Source: Streptomyces albicerus (GTDB lineage Bacteria > Actinomycetota > Actinomycetes > Streptomycetales > Streptomycetaceae). From it: a stretch of DNA of 64,000 nt. Position 1 is the first letter of the stretch, and every line of letters begins with the position of its first letter. The position numbers and the translations under genes are program-made. The stretch is from contig NZ_VWMY01000018.1 in assembly GCF_008905045.1 (NCBI RefSeq), positions 1-64,000 on the forward strand, read 5' to 3'. This document shows, in pieces, positions 34,661 to 43,295 of the stretch. Under the pieces are notes generated by a model. It was not told the DNA's origin. It saw nothing but the letters and a program-made list of their open reading frames with translations, and searched no databases.

Positions 34661-36067
34661 ATGGCGACAACTGACATCTCCACATCCGTCCCCTACAGGG
34701 AGGTGACGGACGCCAACGGCCGGATATACCGGCTCGGCGAGACCGATATCGACATCATGGGGCGCAAGCGCAAGTGGATGGTCATCCTGCCCTGGGTGGG
34801 CATGATGGGCATCAGCTCGGCGGAGTACGCGTTCGCGTCCGCCGAGGACACACTGCACGACGCGCACCACTGGTCCAGCCAGAACATCTACTGGATGCTC
34901 ACGGCCTGGGTCTTCTGTCAGGCCGCGGTCGCCTTTCCGGCGGGAAGGCTGCGTGAAACCGGCAAGCTGCCGGCCCGTTGGGCGATGATGCTCGGCGCGG
35001 GCGGGACACTGATGGGCTATCTCTCGCTGGCCTACGCGCCGAACGTCGCACTCGCACTCATCGGCTTCGGTGTGTTCAGCGGTATGGGCGCGGGCATGGT
35101 GTACGCCACCTGCGTCAACATGGTCGGCAAGTGGTATCCGGAACGCAAGGGCGGCAAGACCGGCTTCGTCAACGGGGGCTTCGCTTACGGCTCGGTGCCC
35201 TTCGTCTTCCTGTTCACCACCGTGATGGACATCTCCAACTTCAAGGTCGTCCTGGTCTCGGTCGGTGTCTTCCTCGCCGGGGTCGTGGCCGTCGCCGGCT
35301 ACTACTTCAAGGACCCGCCGAAGAACTGGTGGCCCGCGGATATCGACCCGCTGAACCCGCCGGATGACCCGCGCGCCCGCCGTGCGCTGGAGAAGAACCC
35401 GCCGGCCGTCCACCAGTACACGCCCATGGAGGCCTGGAAGACCGGCCGGGTGGCGCTGATGTGGTTCTGTCTGGCGTGCACCTCCGGCGTGAACATCTTC
35501 GGTATCTCCTTCCAGATCGATATCGGCGAGCACGCGGGCTTCGCCGGCGGGATCGTGGCCACCGCCATGTCGCTCAAGGCGATCGTCAACGGCACCGGGC
35601 GCGGTGTCATCGGCTGGCTCTCCGACCTCTACGGCCGCAAGCAGTGTCTGATCTACGTCTGTGTCATCCTGGGCGCCGCCCAGTTCGGCATCATCTGGTC
35701 GGCCGAGATCAAGAACCTGCCGCTGTTCCTGATCTTCTCCGCGATCTCCGGCTTCGGCGGCGGCGCCATCTTCCCGATGTTCGCGGCCATGACCGCGGAC
35801 TACTTCGGGGAGAACAACAACGCGACCAACTACGGCATGGTCTACAGCTCCAAGCTCGTCTCCGGTCTGGGCGCGGGTATGGGCTTCATGGTCGTCGATG
35901 CCTGGGGGCTCAACGGCGCCTTCATCCTCGCCGGCTGCATCTCGTTCTTCGCCGGCTTCGTGGCGTTGTTCCTCCACCCGCCGGGACGTCCCCACAAGGG
36001 CAGCATCTCGCCCAATCCGCAGCCGATCAGCCGCGAGGTGATCGACGGGCCGGACCGAGCGGAGTGA
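34661..36067 (+). CDS. OFA-family MFS transporter (oxalate/formate antiporter type)
   Basis: 468 residues from ATG 34661. About 12 membrane segments; the OFA marks WVFCQAAVAFPAGRLRETGKLPARWAMMLGA, GFGVFSGMGAGMVYATCVNMVGKWYPERKGGKTGFVNGGFAYG are plain when read in parts, and GWLSDLYGRKQCL lies in the second half. The first 40 residues are a soluble leader. With frc and the decarboxylase it most likely brings oxalate in and formate out. A second member of the family lies at 60746-62077. A strong terminator follows. Confidence 0.85.
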   Translation: MATTDISTSVPYREVTDANGRIYRLGETDIDIMGRKRKWMVILPWVGMMGISSAEYAFASAEDTLHDAHHWSSQNIYWMLTAWVFCQAAVAFPAGRLRETGKLPARWAMMLGAGGTLMGYLSLAYAPNVALALIGFGVFSGMGAGMVYATCVNMVGKWYPERKGGKTGFVNGGFAYGSVPFVFLFTTVMDISNFKVVLVSVGVFLAGVVAVAGYYFKDPPKNWWPADIDPLNPPDDPRARRALEKNPPAVHQYTPMEAWKTGRVALMWFCLACTSGVNIFGISFQIDIGEHAGFAGGIVATAMSLKAIVNGTGRGVIGWLSDLYGRKQCLIYVCVILGAAQFGIIWSAEIKNLPLFLIFSAISGFGGGAIFPMFAAMTADYFGENNNATNYGMVYSSKLVSGLGAGMGFMVVDAWGLNGAFILAGCISFFAGFVALFLHPPGRPHKGSISPNPQPISREVIDGPDRAE

Positions 36068-36079
36068 CACACGGAAACC

Positions 36080-36114
36080 GGGACCGCCCGGGCCTCGGAG
36101 GCCCGGGCGGTCCC
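36080..36114. terminator. Terminator of the oxalate operon
   Basis: Perfect 16-bp stem: GGGACCGCCCGGGCCT and AGGCCCGGGCGGTCCC with a three-base loop, 13 bases after the antiporter stop. Confidence 0.9.
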
Positions 36115-36339
36115 GTCCTGTGCGCCTGCCGAACAGAGACCGCGGCGAGGAGGCGCGCAGCTCGACCCTGCCCATCAGTTACCACTGAAATTCCCCGCCC
36201 TCACATGTCGAGAAAGATAAAAAATTGGATCAGAAATGCAATCTCAAATAAGGCTCAAAAATCACGGAAGTGGGTCCACTAATCCGCAGCCACAAGTACC
36301 CTTCCGCTACGGGTGAAAGCTTCGAACCGGAGGAATTTC

Positions 36340-36747
36340 ATGCCAAGAATAAGACAGGTGGCGGCAGTCACCTTGGCGGCCGCAATGTTGATGATCACAG
36401 GCGCCAATTCAGCCCATGCCGATGACTATTCGGTTACGCTGCGCAGTTCGAGTGGAACACTCCTCGCTCAGCTGAACTTCATAGACAACGGAGATGACTT
36501 CGAAGTCTGGGACCACCGTGCGGATAGTCACGGCGTGCGGGCGTACGTAGAACGGTTCTACAACGATCGTTGGCACTTCTTCGCAACCAAGTACAACGGC
36601 GGCGGCGCGGGGAGCTACACCGTAATCAACAACGTCGACGTTCTGAGCGCCTTCGCGCACCGGATGAGGATCTGTCGGGTGGACGGCGCAAGCGACGAGA
36701 GTCCAGTCGACTGCTCCAGCTGGAAGACCTTCACAGAGGTCGGATAG
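36340..36747 (+). CDS. Small secreted protein of unknown function
   Basis: 135 residues from ATG 36340, with GGAGGA six bases upstream. A Sec signal peptide MPRIRQVAAVTLAAAMLMITG ends at SAHA-DDYS. The mature part (about 105 residues) is beta-rich: YSVTLRSSSGTLLAQLNFID, DDFEVWDHRADSHGVRAYVERF, KTFTEVG, with two cysteines likely bonded (MRICRV and VDCSSW). I do not recognise it as a named family; similar small exported proteins occur in Streptomyces. The gene and its upstream 150 bases are clearly lower in GC than the neighbours, suggesting recent arrival. Confidence 0.75.
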   Translation: MPRIRQVAAVTLAAAMLMITGANSAHADDYSVTLRSSSGTLLAQLNFIDNGDDFEVWDHRADSHGVRAYVERFYNDRWHFFATKYNGGGAGSYTVINNVDVLSAFAHRMRICRVDGASDESPVDCSSWKTFTEVG

Positions 36748-36806
36748 GTGTGATCCGCCGATGAACTGCAGGGCACGCCCACCCCTCTGATCTGGGCTGA
36801 GCGCAC

Positions 36807-36847
36807 AACGGTCGGCCCTGGAATGCATGGATCCAGGGCCGACCGTT
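36807..36847. terminator. Bidirectional terminator
   Basis: AACGGTCGGCCCTGGA and TCCAGGGCCGACCGTT form a perfect 16-bp stem around nine bases, with AA and TTTG tails on the two sides. It separates the secreted-protein gene (+) from the end of the TIM-barrel gene (-). Confidence 0.85.
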
Positions 36848-36861
36848 TGTGTACGAAGTTG

Positions 36862-37920
36862 TCAGTCGCCGCAGCGCTCGCGCAGCGAGTGCAGGTGCTC
36901 GCTGGACTTGCGGGCGAAGGCGAAGGACTCGACTGGGTTGTCGTGTTCGGCCTGCCAGTGGTGGGCCAGACGGTGGCCGCGCAGGCGGGTGACGCCGGAG
37001 ATAAAGCGCTGGTAGTCAATGTCGCCGTCGCCGACGTCCGTCATGCGGTAGCCGTACGTGTTCGACGGGTCGCTCACGCCGTCCTTCACGTGGAAGAGCG
37101 GGTAGCGGTCGGGCTGCTTGAGCACGTAGTCGAGGGGCTCGAAGGGCGCGGGCGTGCCGTCGGGCCGCTTCGAGAAGCGGAACTGGCCCGAGTACGCCCA
37201 GAAGATGTCCATCTCCAGGTAGACGAGCTTCGGGTCGGTCTCGGCGAGCAGCACGTCGTAGAGGCGGACCTTCGGGTTGTCGGTCGCGAAGGAGAACTCC
37301 TCGGAGTGGTTGTGCTGGTAGAACTTCATGCCGCGCGCCTTCGCCGCCGCGCCGTAGGTGTTGAACTCCTCGGCCGCGCGCTTCCACGCGTCGACGGTCG
37401 AGCCGTAGCGGAACGGGCCCGAGGCGGTGCCGATGTGCTTGAGGCCGAGCGCCTGGGCGTCGTCGAGGACCTTGGTGAGGTTCTGGGCGAAGGTGTAGGC
37501 GTTCGGGTCATCGGAGTAGTAGCCGACGTGGCTGCCTATGGGATTCAGGCCGTAGTTGCGCGCCAGCCGCTTGAGCTGGGCGAGGGTGATCGGGCCGGCC
37601 GAGCCCTGGGTGTATCCGGCGAACTCGACCTCGTCGTAGCCGTACTTCTCCAACTCGGCGAATACGGGGGCGAAGCCGAGCGTGGAGACCTTGTCGCGCA
37701 GGCTGTAGAGCTGGATGCCGAGCCGGCCGGGCGGCAGGACGGGACGGCCCCGGCCCTTCTCCGCGGCCGCTGCCGGGGTGGCGGCGGTGCCGAGCAGGGC
37801 GGCCGCGGTGGCGCCGGCCGCGACGCCCAGCATGCCTCTTCTGCTGAGTCGGTGGGCGAGTTCGGGATCGTCGTTCTTGCTGGTGGAAGCCGTGAAGGAG
37901 GTACGGCTGGAGCGGCTCAT
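36862..37920 (-). CDS. Exported sugar phosphate isomerase/epimerase-like TIM barrel (Tat signal)
   Basis: 352 residues from ATG 37920. The N-terminus has a Tat-type signal: SRRGMLGVAAGATAAALLG ending near TPAAAA. The rest is an AP_endonuc_2 TIM barrel: GRLGIQLYSLRDKVS, EVEFAGYTQGS, GLNPIGSHVGYYSD, HNHSEEF, YLEMDIFWAYSG, FHVKDGVSD, with metal ligands E/H/D/E spread over these strands. Family members are 2-keto-myo-inositol dehydratase or 3-keto-glycoside enzymes. It is the last gene of the long minus-strand stretch, 132 bases after the phosphodiesterase. Confidence 0.8.
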   Translation of the reverse strand: MSRSSRTSFTASTSKNDDPELAHRLSRRGMLGVAAGATAAALLGTAATPAAAAEKGRGRPVLPPGRLGIQLYSLRDKVSTLGFAPVFAELEKYGYDEVEFAGYTQGSAGPITLAQLKRLARNYGLNPIGSHVGYYSDDPNAYTFAQNLTKVLDDAQALGLKHIGTASGPFRYGSTVDAWKRAAEEFNTYGAAAKARGMKFYQHNHSEEFSFATDNPKVRLYDVLLAETDPKLVYLEMDIFWAYSGQFRFSKRPDGTPAPFEPLDYVLKQPDRYPLFHVKDGVSDPSNTYGYRMTDVGDGDIDYQRFISGVTRLRGHRLAHHWQAEHDNPVESFAFARKSSEHLHSLRERCGD

Positions 37921-38051
37921 GCCTGGAAACTCCTCGATGTGAGAGGGCGTTGTCAGTGGTGAGTGCTTCACTGGGGACCAGTCGGAAAAGACGGGTCGGA
38001 AGCGACGGATCGGGACGGGACCGGTGGGCCGAGGCCTGCCAGTCGTTGCGG

Positions 38052-39449
38052 TCAGTCGAGACCGGCAAGTTGGAGCAGCAGTGACTTCACATCGGTGGCC
38101 GCGACGCGGTCGCCGACAGCGCGGGGGGTGGAGCAGATGATGAGCGGACCTTCGTCGTCGCTCATGGGGAGGCGGCCGTGGCTGCCGCGAATAGGTGAGG
38201 GATCGAGGGGCACGACCGCCATGCGGTAGCGCATGCCGAGCTTCTTGCGGGCCAGCGCGCCCGCGGCCTTGACCTTGACGTACGGGTCGAGCGGATCCAT
38301 GAAGAGCTCGACGGGGTCGTAGCCGGGTTTGCGGTGGATCTCGACGAGCTGCGCGAAGTCGGGCGCGCGGTCGTCGTCGAGCCAGTAGTAGTACGTGAAC
38401 CAGGCGTCCGGCTCCGCGACGGCGACGAGTTCGCCGGAGCGCGGATGGTCGAGGTGATGGGTCTTCTTGCCCTCGTCGTCGAGGAGTTGCTCGATGCCGG
38501 GCAGGTCGGCGAGCGCCGCTTTCGTGGCCTCCAGGTCCTCGGGGCGGCGTACGTAGACGTGGGCGATCTGGTGGTCGGCGACGGCGAAGGCACGGGAGGC
38601 CATCGGGTCGAGGTACTCCATGCCGTCCTGCGTGTGCACCTCGAGGAGTCCGGCGCGGCGCAGAGCGCGGTTGATGTCGACGGGGCGGTCCACGCGGGTG
38701 ATGCCGTACTCGGACAGGGCGACGACCGTACGGCCTTCCGCTCGCGCGTCGTCGAGAAGAGGGGCCATGGCCGCGTCCAGGTCGGCGGCCGCTTGCAGGG
38801 AGCGCGGGTCGTCGGGGCCGAAGCGCTGCAGGTCGTAGTCGAGATGAGGGAGGTAACAGAGGGTCAGGTCCGGGTGGCGGGTGCGCATGACGTGGCGGGT
38901 CGCGTCGATGATCCAGCGGCTGGAGACGAGGTCGGCGCCGGGACCCCAGAAGTGGAAGAGCGGGAACGTGCCGAGTTTCTCGGTGAGTTCGTCGTGCAGG
39001 GCCGGCGGCCGGGTGTAGCAGTCGGGTTCCTTGCGGCCGTCGGAGTAGTAGATCGGACGAGGGGTGATGGTGATGTCGGTGTCGGCGCCCATGGCGTACC
39101 ACCAGCAGATATTGGCGACCGTGTAGCCGGGGTGCGCGCGCCGGGCGGCGTCCCAGAGCTTGTCCCCGGACACCAGGCCGTTGTGCTGGCGCCACAGGAG
39201 GACGTCACCGAGGTCGCGGAAGTACCAGCCGTTACCGACGATGCCGTGCTCGGCGGGGTGCGTGCCGGTGAGGAACGTGGACTGCGCGGCGCAGGTGACG
39301 GCGGGCAGCACAGTGCCGAGCGGGGCCCGTGAGCCGGACTGGGCGAGGGACTTGAGGTGGGGCATGTGGTCGAGGAGACGGGGGGTGAGGCCGACGACGT
39401 CCAGGACGAGGAGCGGGGTGGGGCCGCTGGATTCCAAGGGCTGGTTCAC
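38052..39449 (-). CDS. Alkaline-phosphatase-superfamily phosphodiesterase, EboF-like
   Basis: 465 residues from GTG 39449, which overlaps the EboE stop (GTGA). The nucleotide pyrophosphatase/phosphodiesterase fold is seen: LLVLDVVGLTPRLLDHMPHL with the first metal Asp, the nucleophile Thr in LPAVTCAAQSTFLTGTHPAEHGIVGNG (read in parts), HLDYDLQRFGPD and ALSEYGITRVDRPVDINRAL, and HVYVRRPED. The same kind of protein is the last member of ebo operons. The enzyme should cut a phosphodiester or phosphonate; location is cytoplasmic as no signal is visible. Confidence 0.85.
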   Translation of the reverse strand: MNQPLESSGPTPLLVLDVVGLTPRLLDHMPHLKSLAQSGSRAPLGTVLPAVTCAAQSTFLTGTHPAEHGIVGNGWYFRDLGDVLLWRQHNGLVSGDKLWDAARRAHPGYTVANICWWYAMGADTDITITPRPIYYSDGRKEPDCYTRPPALHDELTEKLGTFPLFHFWGPGADLVSSRWIIDATRHVMRTRHPDLTLCYLPHLDYDLQRFGPDDPRSLQAAADLDAAMAPLLDDARAEGRTVVALSEYGITRVDRPVDINRALRRAGLLEVHTQDGMEYLDPMASRAFAVADHQIAHVYVRRPEDLEATKAALADLPGIEQLLDDEGKKTHHLDHPRSGELVAVAEPDAWFTYYYWLDDDRAPDFAQLVEIHRKPGYDPVELFMDPLDPYVKVKAAGALARKKLGMRYRMAVVPLDPSPIRGSHGRLPMSDDEGPLIICSTPRAVGDRVAATDVKSLLLQLAGLD

Positions 39450-40615
39450 GGCAGCTCCTTCAGGCCGAGGTCCGTCAACAGGTCGCGGGCGAGGGTGAGT
39501 TCCGCGGCGATGCCGTCGGCGAGCTGGGCGCGGGCGCGGGGGCGCAGCTCGGGCGGGAGGGCTTGCCAGGTGTAGGTCTCGACCTCGAGGTGACGGGTGA
39601 GCGGGTGCGATCCGCCGACCAGCCGGGTCAGTGCGTCCTTGAGTACGGGGAGCGTGGAGGTGAGGGGTGCGGCGGGGGCCGCGTGCAGCGGCACGTGGAA
39701 GTGGGCGCGCCACGGGGAGGCGTCGGGCAGGGCGTCCTCCTTGAGGGCCTCGCCGAGGTCGTCGGTGCCACGGAGTCCGGCGGCGGTGAGGGTGCGGGTC
39801 TGGTGCAGGAAGCGGGGTTCGTCGAAGGCGGCGAGGGCCTCACGGACTTCGGGGAGGTGGGGGTGTTCGGCGTGCAGGGCGGCTGAGAGCTGGGATTTGA
39901 CGATGGGGACGCCGGCGTTGGTCAGCGCGTCCAGGGCGGTGTGCGGAGCTTCGAAGGAGGTGGCGAGGTGGCAGGTGTCGACACAGACGCCGAGGCGGTC
40001 GTGGCCGATCGCGGTGAGCGGGGCGATGGCGTCGGCCGTGGTCTCGACGGTGCAGCCGGGCTCCGGTTCCAGGCCGATGCGGATGGACCGGCCGGTCAGC
40101 TCCTCCAGCGCGTCGAGGCGTTCGGCGAGGGTGATCAGAGCCGTGGTGGCCTTGGCGGCACGGGTGTCGTCGTACACCGTGCGCCAGGCGAGCGGCAGGG
40201 TGGAGATGGTGCCTTCGGTGACATCGTCCGGGAGGAGTCCGGCGAGTACGCGGGCGAGTGCGGTGGTGTGGTCGAGTCGCTCGGGGTCGGCCCAGTCGGG
40301 CTTGTAGACGCGGTACTTGACCTCTTCGGCGCCGAATCCTTCGTACGGGAAGCCGTTGAGGGTGACGACTTCGAGGCCGCGGGTGTCGAGTTCCGTGCGC
40401 AGGCGGCGCAGGGCGGACGGGTCGGTGACGAGGGCGTGGGCGGCGTCCTTGGCGAGCCACAGGCCGATGCCGAGACGGTCGCGGCCGAGGCGTTTGCGTA
40501 CGGGTTCGCAGTGGTCGCGGAGCTGGGCGAGGACGCCGTCGAGGGTTTCGGCGGGGTGGACGTTGGTGCAGTAGGCGAGGTGGACGGTGGAGCCGTCGGG
40601 GTGGCGGAAGCGCAT
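39446..40615 (-). CDS. eboE: EboE-family TIM-barrel protein
   Basis: 389 residues. The start MRFRHPDGSTVHLAYCTNVHPAE, then LGIGLWLAKDAAHAL, VVTLNGFPYEGFG, VKYRVYKPDW, LEPEPGCTVETT, GVCVDTCHLATSFE and HFHVPLH are recognisable as the metabolite-traffic protein EboE, a sugar-phosphate isomerase-like barrel. In eustigmatophytes and Pseudomonas the ebo genes are needed to move an unidentified metabolite out of the cytoplasm; the reaction of EboE is not known. The gene overlaps its downstream neighbour and lies four bases after the TatD gene. Confidence 0.85.
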   Translation of the reverse strand: MRFRHPDGSTVHLAYCTNVHPAETLDGVLAQLRDHCEPVRKRLGRDRLGIGLWLAKDAAHALVTDPSALRRLRTELDTRGLEVVTLNGFPYEGFGAEEVKYRVYKPDWADPERLDHTTALARVLAGLLPDDVTEGTISTLPLAWRTVYDDTRAAKATTALITLAERLDALEELTGRSIRIGLEPEPGCTVETTADAIAPLTAIGHDRLGVCVDTCHLATSFEAPHTALDALTNAGVPIVKSQLSAALHAEHPHLPEVREALAAFDEPRFLHQTRTLTAAGLRGTDDLGEALKEDALPDASPWRAHFHVPLHAAPAAPLTSTLPVLKDALTRLVGGSHPLTRHLEVETYTWQALPPELRPRARAQLADGIAAELTLARDLLTDLGLKELP

Positions 40616-40618
40616 GGG

Positions 40619-41530
40619 TCACGCCTCCGTGGTCGCCGGGTCGGTCTTCAGGGCGGACTTCGGGGCGGGCTCGGGGTCGGTCTTCGGGGCGCCGCGGAGG
40701 ATGGAGTTGCCCTCGTGGGTGGCGTCCGTACCGGCGACCTCCAGGTCGAGGCGGCCGCTGAGTCCGTAGAACGCGACGGGGTTGTGCCACAACACCTGGT
40801 CGACGTCGTCCTCGGTGAACCCGGCCTTCAGCAGGGCGTCGCCCACCTTGCGGGTCTTGAGGGGATCGCTTCTGCCCCAGTCGGCGGCGGAGTTGACCAG
40901 CACCTTCTCCGGCCCGTACTCCTGCAGGACCGCGACCATCCGTTCCTCGTCCATCTTGGTGTCCGGATAGACGGAGAAGCCGAGCCAGCAGCCGCCGTCC
41001 TTGGCCTCCTTGACCGTGGTCTCGTTGAGGTGGTCGACCAGGACGCGGTCCGGGGGCAGTGCGGACTCCCGGACGACGTCGAGGGTGCGGCGCAGGCCCG
41101 CCAGTTTGTCGCGGTGCGGGGTGTGGACGAGCGCGGGCAGTTCGTACTCGGCGGCGAGCTGGAGCTGGACGGCCAGGGCGGTGTCCTCGGCCGGGGTCAT
41201 CGAGTCGTAGCCGATCTCGCCGACGGCCACGACGTGGTCCTTGACGAGATACCGGGGCAGTTCGTCGAGGACGGGGACGCAGCGGGGGTCGTTGGCTTCC
41301 TTGGGGTTGAGGGCGAGGGTGCAGTGGTGGGCGATGCCGTACTGGGCGGCGCGGAAGGGTTCCCAGCCGAGCAGGGAGTCGAAGTAGTCGAGGAAGGAGG
41401 CGGGTGAGGTGCGGGGCTGGCCTAGCCAGAAGGCGGGTTCGACGACGGCTCGGACGCCGGCTGCGTACATGGCCTCGTAGTCGTCGGTGGTCCGTGACGT
41501 CATGTGGATGTGGGGGTCGAAGATGCGCAT
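40619..41530 (-). CDS. eboB: TatD-family metal hydrolase (EboB-like)
   Basis: 303 residues from ATG 41530 that overlaps the EboA stop by one base (TGATG). The TatD-like signature starts the chain: MRIFDPHIHMTSR (metal HxH), followed by VVEPAFWLGQPR, HHCTLALNPKEAN, VGEIGYDS (metal Glu), LVHTPHRDK (metal His), VDHLNE, and VNSAADWGRSDPLK (metal Asp region). The last 30 residues are low complexity. EboB is the hydrolase of ebo clusters; the substrate is not known. Confidence 0.85.
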   Translation of the reverse strand: MRIFDPHIHMTSRTTDDYEAMYAAGVRAVVEPAFWLGQPRTSPASFLDYFDSLLGWEPFRAAQYGIAHHCTLALNPKEANDPRCVPVLDELPRYLVKDHVVAVGEIGYDSMTPAEDTALAVQLQLAAEYELPALVHTPHRDKLAGLRRTLDVVRESALPPDRVLVDHLNETTVKEAKDGGCWLGFSVYPDTKMDEERMVAVLQEYGPEKVLVNSAADWGRSDPLKTRKVGDALLKAGFTEDDVDQVLWHNPVAFYGLSGRLDLEVAGTDATHEGNSILRGAPKTDPEPAPKSALKTDPATTEA

Positions 41531-42288
41531 CAGGACTCCTTGCCGGTCGGAGTGCCGGGGTGGGGGGACGCTGTCGGAGCTTCGGACGCACTGGTCGTGG
41601 GCCCGGCGCCGGATTCGCTCCCGGATTCGCTCCCGGACTCGGTCAGGGCCTCGGTCAGGGCCAGGACGCGGTACAGGTCCTCGGGAACGGGACGGTCCGC
41701 GGCGGTGCGTTCGTCGGCGTAGTCGCCGAGCATGCGGGCGAGTTCGGCGTCGGCGCGGGCCCGGCGGGGCAGGTCGGCCACGGCGTTCACGGGGACGCCG
41801 GTGAACAGGCACTTCAGGACGGCGTGCCGCCAGTTGTGGGCGTCCAGGTGCCGGGCGGCGTACGGGCCGACGGCGGCGGCCACCAGCCGGGTGTCGTTGG
41901 TGCGCAGGGCGTCCTCGACGATCGGCAGGGCGTCGGGGCCGGGCACGAGGTGGGGCAGGGCCTCGAGGACGGCGCGGCGTTCGGCGGCGGTGCCCTGGCG
42001 GTAGACGCGGGCGAGGGTGGCGGCGTCGGCCCGCGCCGCGTGCAGGAGGAGGATGCGGGCCGCCTCCGCGTGCTCGGGTCCGCAGCGGCGGCCCGCCTCG
42101 GCGATCCGCAACTCCCATACGGAGATGGGTCCGCGGGCGCCCGGGTGGGCAGCGGCCTCGTCGAGGGCCTGGTCCAGCCAGGCGCGGGCGGCACCGTCGA
42201 GCCGGCTGTTCAGGCGGGTGTGCAGGGCGGCGAGGGCGGTCGGGGCGGCGTCCGTCGGAGTGCCGGGGGCGTCGTGGAGGTGGTTCAC
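41530..42288 (-). CDS. eboA: EboA-family protein
   Basis: 252 residues from GTG 42288, overlapping the isomerase stop by four bases. It is wholly helical and HEAT-like: LHTRLNSRLDGAARAWLDQALDEA, ARILLLHAARADAATLARVYRQG, RRAVLEALPHLVPGPDALPIVEDALRTND and VPVNAVADLPRRA. These blocks are those of EboA proteins, which have no assigned reaction and probably act as a scaffold. The last 40 residues are low complexity with repeated ESGSESG. Confidence 0.85.
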   Translation of the reverse strand: MNHLHDAPGTPTDAAPTALAALHTRLNSRLDGAARAWLDQALDEAAAHPGARGPISVWELRIAEAGRRCGPEHAEAARILLLHAARADAATLARVYRQGTAAERRAVLEALPHLVPGPDALPIVEDALRTNDTRLVAAAVGPYAARHLDAHNWRHAVLKCLFTGVPVNAVADLPRRARADAELARMLGDYADERTAADRPVPEDLYRVLALTEALTESGSESGSESGAGPTTSASEAPTASPHPGTPTGKES

Positions 42289-43295
42289 GGGGTTCTCCCT
42301 TCGGAGGCGACGGTGCCCTCGCCGGGGTTCGACGGCCGGTCGGCGCGTGGGGAATGGACGGTCGCGGCCGCGTGGTGGAGGAACGGGAGGGATTGCTGGG
42401 CGAGTTGAGGGCCGGCGTGGGAGTGGCGAGGCAGTTCGACGGAGACCAGGCCCTGGTAGCCGCAGGCGGTGAGGGCTTCGAGTACGGGAGGGAAGTCGAT
42501 CTCTCCGTCGCCGAAAGGGAGGTGTTCATGGACGCCGCGGCGCATGTCCTCGATCTGGACGTGGCGCAGCCAGGGGGCGGCGGCGCGGACGCAGTCGGCG
42601 GGTGACTGGGGTTCCAGGCACTGGCAGTGGCCGATGTCGAGGGTGAGGCCGAGGGCGTCCGGGCTGCCGAGTGCGGTGCGCAGACGGTGGAAGTCGGCGA
42701 GTGTGGCGAGGAGGTGGCCGGGTTCGGGTTCGACGGCGAGGGGGACTCCGGCGTCGGTGGCGGCGTCGAGGACGGGGGTGAGGGTTTCGGCGAGGCGCTT
42801 CCAGGTGGCGTCCTCGGTCGCCCAGGTCCTTGCCGCTGCGCCGTCCGTTTCGCCCGCCGTTTCTCCCGCCGTCTCCCCGGCCGTGTCCTTCGGGGCGATG
42901 CCGCTGAAGCAGTGCACCGCGTGGGCGCCGAGGTCGGTGGCGACCTGGACGGCCCGGAGGAGCAGGTCGACGCGTCGGGCTCGTTGGTCGGGGTCCGGGT
43001 CGAGCAGGGACGGGCCGTGCTTGCGCCTCGGGTCGAGTACGTAGCGGGCGCCTGTCTCGATGGTGACGTCGAGGCCGAGTTCGTCCAGCCTGCGGGCGAG
43101 GGTGCGTGTGCGGGCCGCGAGGTCGGGGGCGAGGGGGTCCAGGTGCATGTGGTCGAGGGTCAGACCTACGCCGTCGTAGCCGAGGTCGGCGAGGAGGGAG
43201 AGGGCGTCGTCCAGGCGGAGGTCGGTCAGACCGTTGGTGCCGTAGGAGTAGCGGAGGGGGTGAGCGGTTGCGTGCCGGCTCGGCTGAGGGCTCAT
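42285..43295 (-). CDS. Sugar phosphate isomerase/epimerase (TIM barrel) of the Ebo unit
   Basis: 336 residues from ATG 43295. AP_endonuc_2 barrel: LRYSYGTNGLTDLRLDDALSLLADLGYDGVGL, VTIETGARYVLDP, GAHAVHCFSG, LAVEPEPGHLLAT, LGLTLDIGHCQCLEPQ, VQIEDMRRGVHEHLPFGDGEIDF and SVELPRHSHAGP. The metal Glu/Asp/His/Glu set is present. GETAGETAGET at about 155-165 is a local repeat. Overlaps the prenyltransferase stop (ATGA) and the EboA start, so it is part of the same coupled series. Confidence 0.85.
   Translation of the reverse strand: MSPQPSRHATAHPLRYSYGTNGLTDLRLDDALSLLADLGYDGVGLTLDHMHLDPLAPDLAARTRTLARRLDELGLDVTIETGARYVLDPRRKHGPSLLDPDPDQRARRVDLLLRAVQVATDLGAHAVHCFSGIAPKDTAGETAGETAGETDGAAARTWATEDATWKRLAETLTPVLDAATDAGVPLAVEPEPGHLLATLADFHRLRTALGSPDALGLTLDIGHCQCLEPQSPADCVRAAAPWLRHVQIEDMRRGVHEHLPFGDGEIDFPPVLEALTACGYQGLVSVELPRHSHAGPQLAQQSLPFLHHAAATVHSPRADRPSNPGEGTVASEGRTP

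Noticed and set aside
36862..39195. A 777-residue protein joining a phosphodiesterase-like N-terminus with the TIM barrel
   Set aside because: The first part is arginine/proline-rich antiparallel shadow of the phosphodiesterase gene; the real TIM-barrel gene starts at 37920 with a Tat signal.
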